A DNA stretch of 51,630 nt from Alphaproteobacteria bacterium UBA1303 (GTDB lineage: Bacteria; Pseudomonadota; Alphaproteobacteria; Micropepsales; Micropepsaceae), in assembly GCA_002307315.1 (NCBI GenBank), contig DBTZ01000009.1, positions 1 through 51,630 of the forward strand. The letters run 5' to 3'. Below the pieces are notes generated by a model that saw only the letters and a program-made list of their open reading frames with translations, was not told where the DNA came from and searched no databases. Positions 1 through 8,469 of the stretch are shown piece by piece. The stretch's first letter is position 1. Every line of letters begins with the position of its first letter. The position numbers and the translations under genes are program-made.

Positions 1-241
1 CGACAATCGCCGGCACAAATCCAGCAACCGCGCCACACCGCCCCTCGCGGTATGCTTTGCGCCAGGCGAACAGCAGCGCGTTCGATATCCCGTTCCGGCG
101 CGCCGTCGCCGACACCAACCGCGGCGCCGAAAAACTTTCCTCAACAATCCGCAGCTTCTCTTCGTCCGTCCAGCGACGACGCCGGCCCGTATCGACGATC
201 TCTAGGCGGCTGACATGCCGACTGTCAGTAAGGATATCCAT
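1..241 (-). CDS. tnpA: IS66 accessory protein TnpA, partial (3' end outside window)
   Basis: The first 80 residues of an IS66 TnpA (Orf1) are present. TnpA is a helix-turn-helix protein needed with TnpB and TnpC for transposition. The stretch WTDEEKLRIVEESF near residues 24-37, followed by SATARRNGIS and LLFAWRKAYREG, is the classic TnpA HTH segment. The start is the ATG at 241, giving MDILTDSRHVSRLE. The gene runs off the left edge at GFVPAIV. It differs in sequence from the plus-strand copy at 300-500 (FVPAIV against FVPAVI), so the two are diverged IS66 members rather than an inverted duplicate of one element. Confidence 0.85.
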   Translation of the reverse strand, partial: MDILTDSRHVSRLEIVDTGRRRRWTDEEKLRIVEESFSAPRLVSATARRNGISNALLFAWRKAYREGRCGAVAGFVPAIV

Positions 242-299
242 ACCGACAGTCAGCTACCGACCGCACAAACGCGCAAGGCGGCTCCCACCGAGTGCTTAC
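1..299 (-). mobile_element. IS66-family element, left end, running out of the window
   Basis: This is the left terminus of an IS66-type insertion sequence read leftwards. On the minus strand the tip at position 299 begins GTAAGC, the usual IS66 terminal sequence. It is followed by a leader of about 58 bp and then tnpA from 241 to the window edge. The tip directly abuts the tnpA remnant of a second IS66 copy that starts at 300 on the plus strand, so this element appears to have jumped into another IS66. The 8-bp target duplication expected for IS66 would be 300-307, but its partner lies outside the window. Confidence 0.75.
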
Positions 300-500
300 T
301 TTGTTCCTGCGGTAATAGAACCGGCATTGGCGCCAGTGCGCCAACCAAAGTCAGTCAGGTCAGCCAAGCGATACCCTAAATCCGGCGGTGCTGTCGGGAT
401 TGTCGAACTTGAGATCGCCGGTGTGACGATCCGGGTTGGCAGCGGTGCACCGGTCGAGACGATTGCGGCAGTGATCTGCGCCTTGAGGGCCGGCGCATGA
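300..500 (+). pseudogene. tnpA: IS66 tnpA, C-terminal remnant
   Basis: From codon 300 onward the frame reads FVPAVIEPALAP and later VGIVELEIAGVTIRVGSG, ending ICALRAGA. This is the beta-rich C-terminus typical of IS66 TnpA. The N-terminal HTH part is missing because the IS66 tip of the minus-strand element sits immediately upstream at 299. The frame stays open upstream to position 57, but there it reads antisense through the other element and is not protein-like. The stop overlaps the tnpB start as ATGA, the normal IS66 arrangement. Confidence 0.75.
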
Positions 501-853
501 TCGGGCCCACCGGCGCGGTCAAGGTGATGGTGGCAACGAAGCCGGTGGACTTTCGCAAAGGCGCCGAGGGCTTGGCTGCCTTGGTGCGGGAGGCGATGAA
601 TGCCGATCCTTTTTGCGGCGCCATCTATGTGTTCCGGGCCAAACGCGCGGATCGGGTGAAGCTGATCTTCTGGGATGGTACGGGCTTATGTCTGTTTGCC
701 AAACGGCTTGAGGATGGCGACTTTCGCTGGCCTCGGATTGAAGATGGCGTCATCCGGTTGTCGGCGGCGCAACTGTCGGCGCTGCTTGAAGGGCTCGACT
801 GGCGACGGGTTCACGAGATGCGCGAGATGCCTGCTCCGGCACAGGCGTGCTGA
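497..853 (+). CDS. tnpB: IS66 family insertion sequence element accessory protein TnpB
   Basis: A complete 118-residue TnpB (IS66 Orf2). Hallmarks are the N-terminal VMVATKPVDFRKGAEGLAALV segment in slightly variant form, then YVFRAKRADRVKLIFWDGTG and LFAKRLEDGDFRWP, all standard for the family. Length matches the usual 115-120 residues. The ATG overlaps the tnpA stop by one base, indicating translational coupling. TnpB is an accessory protein required for IS66 transposition; its exact biochemical role is not settled. It is followed by tnpC after 68 bp. Confidence 0.95.
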   Translation: MIGPTGAVKVMVATKPVDFRKGAEGLAALVREAMNADPFCGAIYVFRAKRADRVKLIFWDGTGLCLFAKRLEDGDFRWPRIEDGVIRLSAAQLSALLEGLDWRRVHEMREMPAPAQAC

Positions 854-921
854 TCTGCGGCAGAGTGAATCAATCCTCATCGAATACTCGCATCTTTGCG
901 GCGTTATGATTTACTTGCGCC

Positions 922-2454
922 ATGACGATGACGGACGCACTGCCCGACGATCTCGGTACGCTGAAGGCGATGTTGATTGCCGAGCGGGCGCGCGCCGACC
1001 GGCTTGAACAGATACTCAAGGAGTTCCGGCGCCATCGCTTTGGCCCGCGTGCCGAGAAGCTGCCCGAAGATCAATTGCTGCTTGGGCTTGAGGACATCGA
1101 ACAGACCGAAGCCGCGCGTGAAGCAAAAAACGAAAATGCGGAACCTGCGAAGCGTGTCGCCCGCGCCGCAAAACGCCGGACCAATCGCGGCTCGCTGCCG
1201 GCCCATCTGCCGCGCATCGAGATGTTGGTCGATATCGAGGATCATAATTGCCCGTGCTGCCACGGCGTGCTGCACCGGATTGGCGAAGATGCCAGTGAAC
1301 GGCTCGACATCATTCCGGCCCAACTGCGGGTGATCGTGGTGCGCCGGCCCAAATACGGCTGCCGTACTTGCGAGAGTGTTGTCATCCAGGCGCCTGCGCC
1401 GGCCCGGCTGATCGAAGGCGGATTGCCGACCGAGGCGACAGTGGCCCAGGTTTTGGTCTCCAAATATGCCGATCATCTTCCACTCTACCGGCAGACCCAG
1501 ATTTACGCCCGGCAGGGTGTTACGCTTGATCGTGCAACCTTGGCCGATTGGGTTGGCCGCGCCGCTTGGCTGTTGCAGCCCGTCCATGAACGGCTGCTTC
1601 AGAAGCTCAAAAGTTCGACCAAATTGTTTGCCGACGAGACGACGGCGCCGGTGCTCGACCCCGGGCGCGGGCGGACCAAAACCGGCCAGCTTTGGGCCTA
1701 TGCCCGCGACGACCGACCGTGGGGCGGCACCGATCCGCCGGGCGTAGCTTACGTCTATGCTCCCGACCGCAAATCCGAGCGTCCGATGGCGCATCTTGCG
1801 GGCTTCAAGGGTGTTTTGCAGGTTGACGGCTACAGCGGCTATCGCGCGCTTGCCGAACACGGTGACGTTACGCTCGCCCTCTGTTGGGCACATGTGCGGC
1901 GGCGGTTTTACGAACTTGCCGCTGCCGGCCCGGCGCCGATTGCCAGCGAGGCGCTGGCGCGCATCACCAAGCTTTACGCTGTCGAGAGCGACATCCGTGG
2001 CAAAAGTGCCGACGAACGCCGCGCTGTCCGGCAGGAGAAAAGCCGACCGATCCTCGACGCGTTCGAGCCTTGGCTGCGGGCAAAACTCGAACTGATCAGT
2101 CAGAAGACCAAGCTTGCCGAAGCAATCCGCTACGCACTCTCGCGCTGGCAGGGACTGACCCGCTTCATCGACGATGGCCGCATCGAGATCGACAACAACA
2201 CCGTGGAACGGGCCATCCGTCCGATCACACTCAACCGCAAGAACGCGCTATTTGCCGGTTCCGACGGCGGTGGCGAGCATTGGGCGATCATCGCGTCGCT
2301 GGTCGAGACCTGTAAGCTCGGCGGTATCGATCCGCAGGCCTATCTCACCGATGTCATCACCAAGATCGTGGGCGGGCACCCCAACAGCAAAATCGACGAT
2401 CTGCTGCCCTGGGCCTATCCCGCCTCGCAAGACATAAAATCCGTGGCCCGGTAA
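922..2454 (+). CDS. tnpC: IS66 family transposase TnpC
   Basis: Complete 510-residue DDE transposase. The N-terminal coiled-coil-like segment (ERARADRLEQILKEFRRHRFG, residues about 15-35) is followed by a zinc-binding region with CPCC around residue 110 and CRTC around 150. The catalytic core shows LFADETTAPV (first Asp), LQVDGYSGY (second Asp) and IEIDNNTVERAIRP (Glu). Length and motif order match intact IS66 transposases. No frameshift is visible. The stop lies 10 bp before the element's right tip, so tnpC runs almost to the end of the IS, as usual. Confidence 0.97.
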   Translation: MTMTDALPDDLGTLKAMLIAERARADRLEQILKEFRRHRFGPRAEKLPEDQLLLGLEDIEQTEAAREAKNENAEPAKRVARAAKRRTNRGSLPAHLPRIEMLVDIEDHNCPCCHGVLHRIGEDASERLDIIPAQLRVIVVRRPKYGCRTCESVVIQAPAPARLIEGGLPTEATVAQVLVSKYADHLPLYRQTQIYARQGVTLDRATLADWVGRAAWLLQPVHERLLQKLKSSTKLFADETTAPVLDPGRGRTKTGQLWAYARDDRPWGGTDPPGVAYVYAPDRKSERPMAHLAGFKGVLQVDGYSGYRALAEHGDVTLALCWAHVRRRFYELAAAGPAPIASEALARITKLYAVESDIRGKSADERRAVRQEKSRPILDAFEPWLRAKLELISQKTKLAEAIRYALSRWQGLTRFIDDGRIEIDNNTVERAIRPITLNRKNALFAGSDGGGEHWAIIASLVETCKLGGIDPQAYLTDVITKIVGGHPNSKIDDLLPWAYPASQDIKSVAR

Positions 2455-2464
2455 CAACGCTTAC

Positions 2465-2614
2465 GTTCTGACGAGGCCGCTTGGCAGGGGATTTGTGGAT
2501 AGCCTGTTTGCCAGTATGCAAGTGGATCGCTCACACTGGAAGGCGCTTCGGTGGCTGCCCGTGGAGGACACCGAACAAGGATTGAGACAGGCGCTGCAAT
2601 ACGGGAAAAATTAA
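2465..2614 (+). pseudogene. 3' fragment of a nucleotide-sugar epimerase/dehydratase-like gene, cut by IS66
   Basis: Immediately after the IS66 tip a frame stays open for 49 codons to a TAA at 2612. It reads RPLGRGFVDSLFASMQVDRS, then KALRWLPVEDTEQGLRQAL. The pattern 'SLQVD-S-....LGW-P....-EGLR-A' is the C-terminal signature of extended SDR nucleotide-sugar epimerases related to GalE/WbpP. The rest of the gene must lie left of the IS, outside the window, or has been lost. Being next to an exopolysaccharide locus supports a sugar-nucleotide role, but the assignment rests on about 45 residues. It is convergent with the ligase gene that ends at 2624. Confidence 0.55.
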
Positions 2615-2623
2615 GCGCCGATG

Positions 2624-4027
2624 TTACCGTATGCCGCATCGTTGCCTTGTCGGGTAGGATTGCATGCACCCGACGCCGAGCAGCACGGCAAACAGCAAAG
2701 ATACGGCCGGCAATTGCAGACTGAAATCGACGCTAGAGTGAATAGCGACGATCACGCAGGCGGAAAATCCGACCAAGGGGAATACGCGATCACGACGGCG
2801 TGTCCAGACGCCGCGCAGGCAATGCCATGCCACCAGCGCCATTGCACCCCACCACATGGCTGCGGCAACAACCCCGATCCCGGCGGCAAACTCAAGATAA
2901 TCGCAATGCGCCTTGTCCATTACGTACGGCAATAGTTGCTGCGCGTACAGCGGATAGGCGTCCTGAAAGCTGCCAAGCCCCAACCCCAGCAACGGCGCGT
3001 TCTTAATCATTCGCCATGCCGCATCCCATAGCAGGATGCGGGTTCCATCGGCGGCACCGGCATCGAACAATGCGGCTAGGCGGTTTGCCAGCGTATCGCC
3101 GCTGAACAGCACCAAAAGCAGCATCGGCAGTATACAGGCCAGTGCGCCGCCAATCGCCCAAGCCTTTGATGCACGATGACGCGCAACCGGCAAGACGACC
3201 AAGGCCATGGCGATCAGTCCTCCTAAGCTCGCGGTGGCGCCGGCGCGCGAACCGGAAGCAATGACACCGGCGAAACAGAATACCATCGCCACAAGCAGAT
3301 ACGCGCCGCGCCCAAAAACATATTGCATGAGCGTCAGCGCCAGTTGGCGCGCGCCTCTGCCGGTAACGATGGCGTGGCTGCTGTCGGCCACCAATTTTGC
3401 AATGGCGGCGACGGTTCCCATGCCGCAATAGGTGGCAAAGCTGTTACGCTGCACGAAAGGACCGGAAATATCGCCTTTTACATGCGGAGAAGCGTAAAAT
3501 ACATCCTTTTGCGACCAGTCGAAGATCGCAAGTATAAACGCGTACAGCGCATAGATGGCACAGATGCATATAACCGCATTCAGGATCAGCCCGGCATTTT
3601 CGGAATGCCGCGCCATATCGAATGCCAGCCAGCAGGCCATGACGTAACTCATCAGCTTCAGCAGTTCTGCATGCGTGCGCCAGGGATTGATCGATATGAC
3701 TTCCTGGGTTGGTATATGCAAAGTGTCGGCGGCCATGCCCCACAGCGGGTGTGCCCAGGATTCTGGCACGATCGGCAAGGTCTGAACCCAAGCCCACAGG
3801 ATGACCAGTAGGGTCAGAACCAGCGGAACGACGACGGCTTTACTCCCTGCGATCAACGCCCTGCCATTTCCATGATAAGATATCACCCATAGTCCGAAGC
3901 AGATGGCGATGCATATTTCCTGTAGCGCGGCCGCCCAGAATATGGCGCCTCCGAATGGAAACGGCGACCAAGCCAGCACGGCGATAAGCAGCCAAATGCA
4001 GATTTTACGATAGGTTTCCATCTCCAC
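2624..4027 (-). CDS. O-antigen ligase / Wzy-type polymerase family membrane protein
   Basis: A 467-residue integral membrane protein with about ten to twelve hydrophobic segments. The family pattern for Wzy_C/O-antigen ligase proteins is visible: FVQRNSFATYCGMG in the middle, SGSRAGATASLGG after it, then LLGLGLGSFQDAYPLY and DKAHCDYLEFAAGIG in the large periplasmic loop. Such proteins either polymerise repeat units at the periplasmic face or ligate glycan to an acceptor; the sequence alone does not separate the two. It is the last gene of the minus-strand exopolysaccharide cluster, 3 bp after the preceding gene, so probably co-transcribed with it. Confidence 0.85.
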   Translation of the reverse strand: MEMETYRKICIWLLIAVLAWSPFPFGGAIFWAAALQEICIAICFGLWVISYHGNGRALIAGSKAVVVPLVLTLLVILWAWVQTLPIVPESWAHPLWGMAADTLHIPTQEVISINPWRTHAELLKLMSYVMACWLAFDMARHSENAGLILNAVICICAIYALYAFILAIFDWSQKDVFYASPHVKGDISGPFVQRNSFATYCGMGTVAAIAKLVADSSHAIVTGRGARQLALTLMQYVFGRGAYLLVAMVFCFAGVIASGSRAGATASLGGLIAMALVVLPVARHRASKAWAIGGALACILPMLLLVLFSGDTLANRLAALFDAGAADGTRILLWDAAWRMIKNAPLLGLGLGSFQDAYPLYAQQLLPYVMDKAHCDYLEFAAGIGVVAAAMWWGAMALVAWHCLRGVWTRRRDRVFPLVGFSACVIVAIHSSVDFSLQLPAVSLLFAVLLGVGCMQSYPTRQRCGIR

Positions 4028-4030
4028 TGC

Positions 4031-4702
4031 CTACCTAGCCAAAACATCGCGGCTGCGTTGAACCGAGAGCCATCGATTCATCTCGCGGATATCGTCCTGC
4101 CGTCCGGCGAATGCCTTCGCTACGATTTGCCGGCCATCCTCGCTCGTCAGGACCCAGCGTAGTTGTTCACGCAGTTGAGGTTGATCCCACAGCATGCGCG
4201 CTTGATCCAGCGCGTTTTCTTGGGCGTCCGTGTCGAGATCGCTCCAAAGGATGGCCGCCTCCTTGACCCGCAGACCCGCCAAAAAATAATCGCGCGGCGC
4301 CAGCATGAACGCCATCGCCAATGCTGAGGCTGCCTGCTTGCGGTCCACCGGCGCGTAGGCCATTGCCAGCAAGGTCCAGCCGCGCGCCGACGCCGGTTGC
4401 AGCGCCAAACCAAGCTTCAACGGCTCGATTTGCGATTGCGGTGGCTTGCTGCCGCGATTTATGGCTGCTTCGGCACGGAGAATACGAGCTTCGCCGTCGT
4501 ATGGGCTGGCGTCTTGAAGCGCGGTTTCGGCGGCGACGTAGGCGGATTTCGGCAGCGGCTTTTGCAACAACATATAGTTTGGCACCGGTACTGCCGCTTC
4601 CATGGCATAACCGTCTTCGAAATGCGGAATGGCGGCGATGCCGAGGATAAAGGCCGGCATCAATGCCAATACTGTTCCGCCAATTCCTTTCCACGACAGC
4701 AT
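4031..4702 (-). CDS. Conserved membrane-anchored protein of the exopolysaccharide locus (TPR-like)
   Basis: About 223 residues from the ATG at 4702. An alternative GTG at 4732 would overlap the kinase stop. An N-terminal transmembrane anchor (residues about 8-25, GTVLALMPAFILGIAAI) is followed by a soluble, helix-rich, Ala/Leu-rich region with repeated pairs of helices such as LKLGLALQPASARGWTLLAM and AASALAMAFMLAPRDYFLAG. This resembles degenerate TPR repeats. No catalytic motif is apparent. It sits between the tyrosine autokinase and the polymerase/ligase with almost no spacing, so a scaffold or accessory role in polysaccharide assembly is plausible but not demonstrated. Confidence 0.7.
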   Translation of the reverse strand: MLSWKGIGGTVLALMPAFILGIAAIPHFEDGYAMEAAVPVPNYMLLQKPLPKSAYVAAETALQDASPYDGEARILRAEAAINRGSKPPQSQIEPLKLGLALQPASARGWTLLAMAYAPVDRKQAASALAMAFMLAPRDYFLAGLRVKEAAILWSDLDTDAQENALDQARMLWDQPQLREQLRWVLTSEDGRQIVAKAFAGRQDDIREMNRWLSVQRSRDVLAR

Positions 4703-4724
4703 TGCGGCGCCTGCAAGAACACTG

Positions 4725-6953
4725 TCAGTCACTATAGTATTTCGTATAGTTGTGATAGCTCTGATAGCCGTAGCTGTAATATCGGAACCGCTCGAAATCG
4801 GCGCGCGCCATCGCCACGCCGGCCAGCGGCGCTTTGACATCCATCAGCGAGCGGATGGCATTGACCGCAGCCTCGCGCGGGGTGGATTCCCACTTCACCA
4901 CGAACAACACGGAATCGACGATCCTGCTTAAAATGCGCGTATCGTTGACCGGCAAGATCGGCGCGGAATCGATGACGACCATATCGAACCGGTCCCGCAA
5001 GGCCGCAACGATATCCTTCAACGCCTGCGACGTCAGGATTTCCGCCGGGTTGGCAGGCGGCTTCAGGCAAGGCAGCACCATCGCATCCGAACGCGGATCC
5101 TTACTCAGATACTGTTCGATCGGCCGCTTCTCAATCAGCGCTTCCAACAGACCGCGCTCGATGCCCGTCTCGCCCAATAACTTCATCAAATTAGGACGAC
5201 GCAAATCGCCATCGATGATCGCCACCTTCATGCCGCTGCGCGAGGCAACGCGCGCCAGACTGAGGGAAATCGTCGACTTGCCTTCGCCCGGCACAGACGA
5301 GGTCACCAGGATGACTTTGGGCGGCTTATCGACATCGGATAGGGTCAGGCCAAGCTGCAAACCGCGCAATGCTTCGGCAAAAGACGACATCGGTTTCTCT
5401 ACGGCAATGTCGGCGGCGTTCACCGGTTCCTTGTTCGGGCCGATCAGTTCGGGCACTGTCGTAAGCACCGGCAAGCCCAGCAGCCCTTCCACCTGTGCCG
5501 ATGTCCTAAAACCGGAGTCCAGCCGTTCGACGACAAACGCGAGCATCAGCCCCAGTATCAAACCGGCTGGGATGGCAATGCCTATCGCCAGGCCCTTTTT
5601 CGGGTAACTCGCTGCACTCGGCACCTCGGCATTGGTGATGATGCGCGCATCCGGCGCCTGAATGCCTTCCTGGTTCTGGGTCTGGTTTAATCGCCCGAGA
5701 AAAGCTTCGTACATCGCACGCGCCGAGGTGGCAGACGACTGCAAGGCCGTCAACTTAACCGACGTTTGGTTTTGGCCGGCACCTTGGGATTCCAATTGGC
5801 GCAAGCTGCCCTGCAGCGAGGACACCCGCGCCTGCGACGCCTCGGCATCGCTCTTGACCGACAGCACGATGCGTTGAATCTCTTCCCTGATCTTGGCGTC
5901 GAGATCGGCTTTTTGCGCCTTCATGTCGAGTATCTTGGGGTGACGATCCCCATACTTAGACGACATGTCCGCCATTTGCCGCGTCAGCGTCGACTCTTGT
6001 CCCCGCAATGCAGCGATTAGAGGCGAGGAAACGACCTGCGATGCATTCTCTGCCTGCCCGGCGCGGGCCAAAGCCGCCAGCCTACCGTAATTGGTCTGTT
6101 TCTCCGCGAGTTCAGTTCTGGCAGTAATCAATTGGTTGTTCAGATCGCCGATCTGCTGATCGACGACCGTCATGCCGTTAGCGGTAGTGGTGATGTTATT
6201 GTCCGCCTTGAACTGCTGCACCGCCGCGTCGGCCGCCTGTGCCTGCTTTGAAAGTTCACTGATACGGCTGCTGAGCCATGTCGTCGCCTTACGCGTCGCC
6301 TCGAATTTGGCTTCCAGTTGATCCTCGACATAGGCGTTAGCGATGGCGTTGGTGATCCGCGCGGCTTTGCCGGCGCTTTCGGATTGAAACGACACCTTGA
6401 TCGCTGTCGAAAGCCCGATCGGAGAAACCGTCAGCCGGTCGAGCATCTTATGGATGGCGGCGATGCGTTCTGGGCTCTCGCCCGTTACCGCTTCCTGCGT
6501 CTCGGAGGCCGAAAACCAATTCAGCGGATTGAGCAAGCCAAAAATGGCAGCTAACCCGCCTCGCAGAGGGTTGAATTCGGGATCCTCGGTAAGTTTGAGT
6601 TTGTCGACCACTCGACCAATCAATTCCTGCGAGGTCAGGATCTGCACTTGATTCTGCACCGCCGCCTGATCGGATGGCAGGCCGGAAAGCACGGCCCCAA
6701 CGTCTTCGACATTGTTCTTGCGCTGATCGAGCATTACCACCGCGGTGCCGGAATAGAGCGGCGTCATCTGCATAACGATGATCGTCACCAGCGCCACCAC
6801 CGCAGCAGCCGTGCCGATGATGATTTTCTTGCGTACGCGAATGACCCGAAGCAAATCGACCAACGAGAAACCTTCGCCTTCGACGGTTTGCGCGTCTTCG
6901 GTGCCATCCGATGTTTGCCGATCGGCCGAGGCAATATTTTGCTGTAGGTTCAT
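4725..6953 (-). CDS. Polysaccharide biosynthesis tyrosine autokinase (Wzc/ExoP-like)
   Basis: About 742 residues. The N-terminal Wzz domain has a first membrane helix near residues 45-65 and a second just before the kinase domain (KKGLAIGIAIPAGLILGLML). A long periplasmic coiled-coil/GNVR region lies between them. The C-terminal BY-kinase domain has Walker A SSVPGEGKSTISLSLARV, the Walker A' type motif IIDGDLRRPN and Walker B MVVIDSAPILPVND. It ends in a tyrosine cluster (RYYSYGYQSYHNYTKYY), the autophosphorylated tail of this family. It would co-polymerise or regulate chain length together with the Wza-like export protein at 9329. The ATG at 6953 is preferred over an in-frame TTG at 6968. 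Confidence 0.93.
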   Translation of the reverse strand: MNLQQNIASADRQTSDGTEDAQTVEGEGFSLVDLLRVIRVRKKIIIGTAAAVVALVTIIVMQMTPLYSGTAVVMLDQRKNNVEDVGAVLSGLPSDQAAVQNQVQILTSQELIGRVVDKLKLTEDPEFNPLRGGLAAIFGLLNPLNWFSASETQEAVTGESPERIAAIHKMLDRLTVSPIGLSTAIKVSFQSESAGKAARITNAIANAYVEDQLEAKFEATRKATTWLSSRISELSKQAQAADAAVQQFKADNNITTTANGMTVVDQQIGDLNNQLITARTELAEKQTNYGRLAALARAGQAENASQVVSSPLIAALRGQESTLTRQMADMSSKYGDRHPKILDMKAQKADLDAKIREEIQRIVLSVKSDAEASQARVSSLQGSLRQLESQGAGQNQTSVKLTALQSSATSARAMYEAFLGRLNQTQNQEGIQAPDARIITNAEVPSAASYPKKGLAIGIAIPAGLILGLMLAFVVERLDSGFRTSAQVEGLLGLPVLTTVPELIGPNKEPVNAADIAVEKPMSSFAEALRGLQLGLTLSDVDKPPKVILVTSSVPGEGKSTISLSLARVASRSGMKVAIIDGDLRRPNLMKLLGETGIERGLLEALIEKRPIEQYLSKDPRSDAMVLPCLKPPANPAEILTSQALKDIVAALRDRFDMVVIDSAPILPVNDTRILSRIVDSVLFVVKWESTPREAAVNAIRSLMDVKAPLAGVAMARADFERFRYYSYGYQSYHNYTKYYSD

Positions 6954-6998
6954 TTCATGTATCCGCAAAGGTTTCTACCGAACGCGCGTCCGGCCACC

Positions 6999-7025
6999 AA
7001 AAAAGCACGGCCGGCGTTGTTTTTT
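6999..7025. terminator. Possible bidirectional terminator hairpin
   Basis: An A-run, a GC-rich self-complementary core containing GGCCGGC, and a T-run lie between the outer-membrane barrel gene (ends 7124) and the kinase gene (starts 6953), both on the minus strand. On either strand the core is followed by six T. The stem is short and imperfect, so it may only attenuate the operon. Confidence 0.35.
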
Positions 7026-7123
7026 CGCCGACCGCAATTTTCTACCGATAGTGAACGGCAACCACTACGCAAGCAATCGAATACCCTCATAACGGTAAAT
7101 GGCCGCCCACTCTCAAATCTTGG

Positions 7124-8419
7124 TCAGATATGGAACTTCAAGTTCAAACTGACCGTGTTGTCGGAGAAATCAGCACCCGAAATGTTGGCCGAGCGCTTGC
7201 TGTAGCTATAGGCGAGATCGATGCTGGTGTAACGGTTCATCAGATATTTTACGGCGAGTCCCGCGCCGGGATAGGTGTATTTCCGCGTCGTACCGACGAA
7301 TGCGCTTTCGCTAAACGAAACATTGGCCTGCACGATGACATTGCGCAGCAGCTCGTAATCGGCGCTTAGGCTGACCGACTTGTTGTCGGCAACCGACGCG
7401 CCGGTGATTGTCACGTCGTCAAGCGTCCGTTTGCCGCTCAAGTGAACGGTCAGCAGCGGCGCAGCGTACCAGTCGAGTTTCGCACCGAAATCGAGGCCCG
7501 AAACGTTCTTAAGCGGTGTCGCCACATCCTGGGCGAAATGTTGCTCGACATAGCCCGCAAACACTTCGCCACTGAGTAGATGGGTGATATGCAAATCCAA
7601 ACCGCCGTCGACGCGGAAACCGTGCGACGAGCGATGCAGGTCGGACCGATCGTAGAATTGGTCGAAATCGCGCTCGTCATAACTCGCCTTCACAAAGGCG
7701 GAATAGCCCGGCGAGAAATCGTAGAAGACCTTGGCATAGGCCTGATAGTTGTATTGATCGCGATCGTCGTTCGACAACACGCCGCCGCCGATCCGCGCCG
7801 TATCGGTGAAGTCGTAGCGATCCATACTCGCGCCAACGCCGACACCGAGGCGGTTCGGCTGATAGGCCGCCGTCATATCGGCATGGCCTTGATAATAGCG
7901 GTTCGGCTTGGCCTGATAGCCGGTGACGTTATTCGGCGCCGACCACAACTCGTGCATCTCGCCGAAATGGGCATTCACAGCCAGCATGGCCGACCGGGAG
8001 ATGTCATACCGACCGTCGCCGCCGACCTTCCAATCGGTCAGATTTTCGTCGGTGTAATCCGAATAGAAATAGCTCTTGCTGCCGGCATAGAACTCCAGGA
8101 AATGCCGCCCCCACTGAGATTTGAGGTACATGGTCGGCGCGATCGTGTAGACGCCGTCGCTGTTCTCGTCCTCGCGGCGGAACACGTTGCTGTCATATGC
8201 GCCGGCGAGATCAAGTGTTGGAAACAGCCGGAAGCCACCAAGCGGAATGCCCTTGGCGTCGTATTCCGGGCGGGACCGTTCCAGTACGCCGACGTCCTGT
8301 GCCGTCATACCGACATAGGTCGGCGTTACGTCGGCAGCCCCTGCCGCCGCAGCCATTGCGCAAGAGGCCAAGCCGAAAGGCAGTAACCCTACCGTATTTC
8401 TAAAATCGCGCACCATCAT
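7124..8419 (-). CDS. Outer-membrane beta-barrel protein (BBP2-type) of the exopolysaccharide locus
   Basis: About 431 residues with a signal peptide (hydrophobic stretch ending AMAAAAGAA). The mature part has alternating aromatic/hydrophobic strands: LDLAGAYDSNVFRRED, YLKSQWGRHFLEFYAG, VSLSADYELLRNVIVQANVSF, and a C-terminal strand NTVSLNLKFHI. The motif 'AYDSNVFR' near residue 75 is typical of the beta-barrel porin 2 family often found in alphaproteobacterial polysaccharide clusters. The ATG at 8419 directly follows AGGTGAGG; an ATG one codon further in and an upstream GTG are alternatives. A role as outer-membrane exit or anchoring component for the polymer is inferred from context. Confidence 0.85.
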   Translation of the reverse strand: MMVRDFRNTVGLLPFGLASCAMAAAAGAADVTPTYVGMTAQDVGVLERSRPEYDAKGIPLGGFRLFPTLDLAGAYDSNVFRREDENSDGVYTIAPTMYLKSQWGRHFLEFYAGSKSYFYSDYTDENLTDWKVGGDGRYDISRSAMLAVNAHFGEMHELWSAPNNVTGYQAKPNRYYQGHADMTAAYQPNRLGVGVGASMDRYDFTDTARIGGGVLSNDDRDQYNYQAYAKVFYDFSPGYSAFVKASYDERDFDQFYDRSDLHRSSHGFRVDGGLDLHITHLLSGEVFAGYVEQHFAQDVATPLKNVSGLDFGAKLDWYAAPLLTVHLSGKRTLDDVTITGASVADNKSVSLSADYELLRNVIVQANVSFSESAFVGTTRKYTYPGAGLAVKYLMNRYTSIDLAYSYSKRSANISGADFSDNTVSLNLKFHI

Positions 8420-8469
8420 CCTCACCTAGCGTTCTGCCGGCCAATATTTCACGTCGAAAAATGTGCACG

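Larger units (their letters stand above)
300..2464 (+). mobile_element. IS66-family element, 5'-truncated by the nested insertion
   Basis: This element carries the C-terminal part of tnpA, a complete tnpB and a complete tnpC in the usual IS66 order. It ends at 2464 with CGCTTAC, the complement of the GTAAGCG terminal repeat. Its left end is separated from it by the nested minus-strand IS66 whose tip is at 299. The right end directly abuts an open reading frame tail (2465-2614) that looks like the remains of a sugar-nucleotide epimerase. The transposase genes are intact, but tnpA is broken, so independent movement would need tnpA supplied by another copy. Confidence 0.85.

Noticed and set aside
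57..500. A 147-codon open frame that could be read as one complete gene
   Set aside because: Its first two thirds are antisense to the tnpA of the other IS66 element; only the part after 300 is TnpA-like.
904..1893. Long minus-strand open frame of 329 codons
   Set aside because: Fully antisense to tnpC, with composition typical of the shadow of a GC-rich gene and no family pattern.
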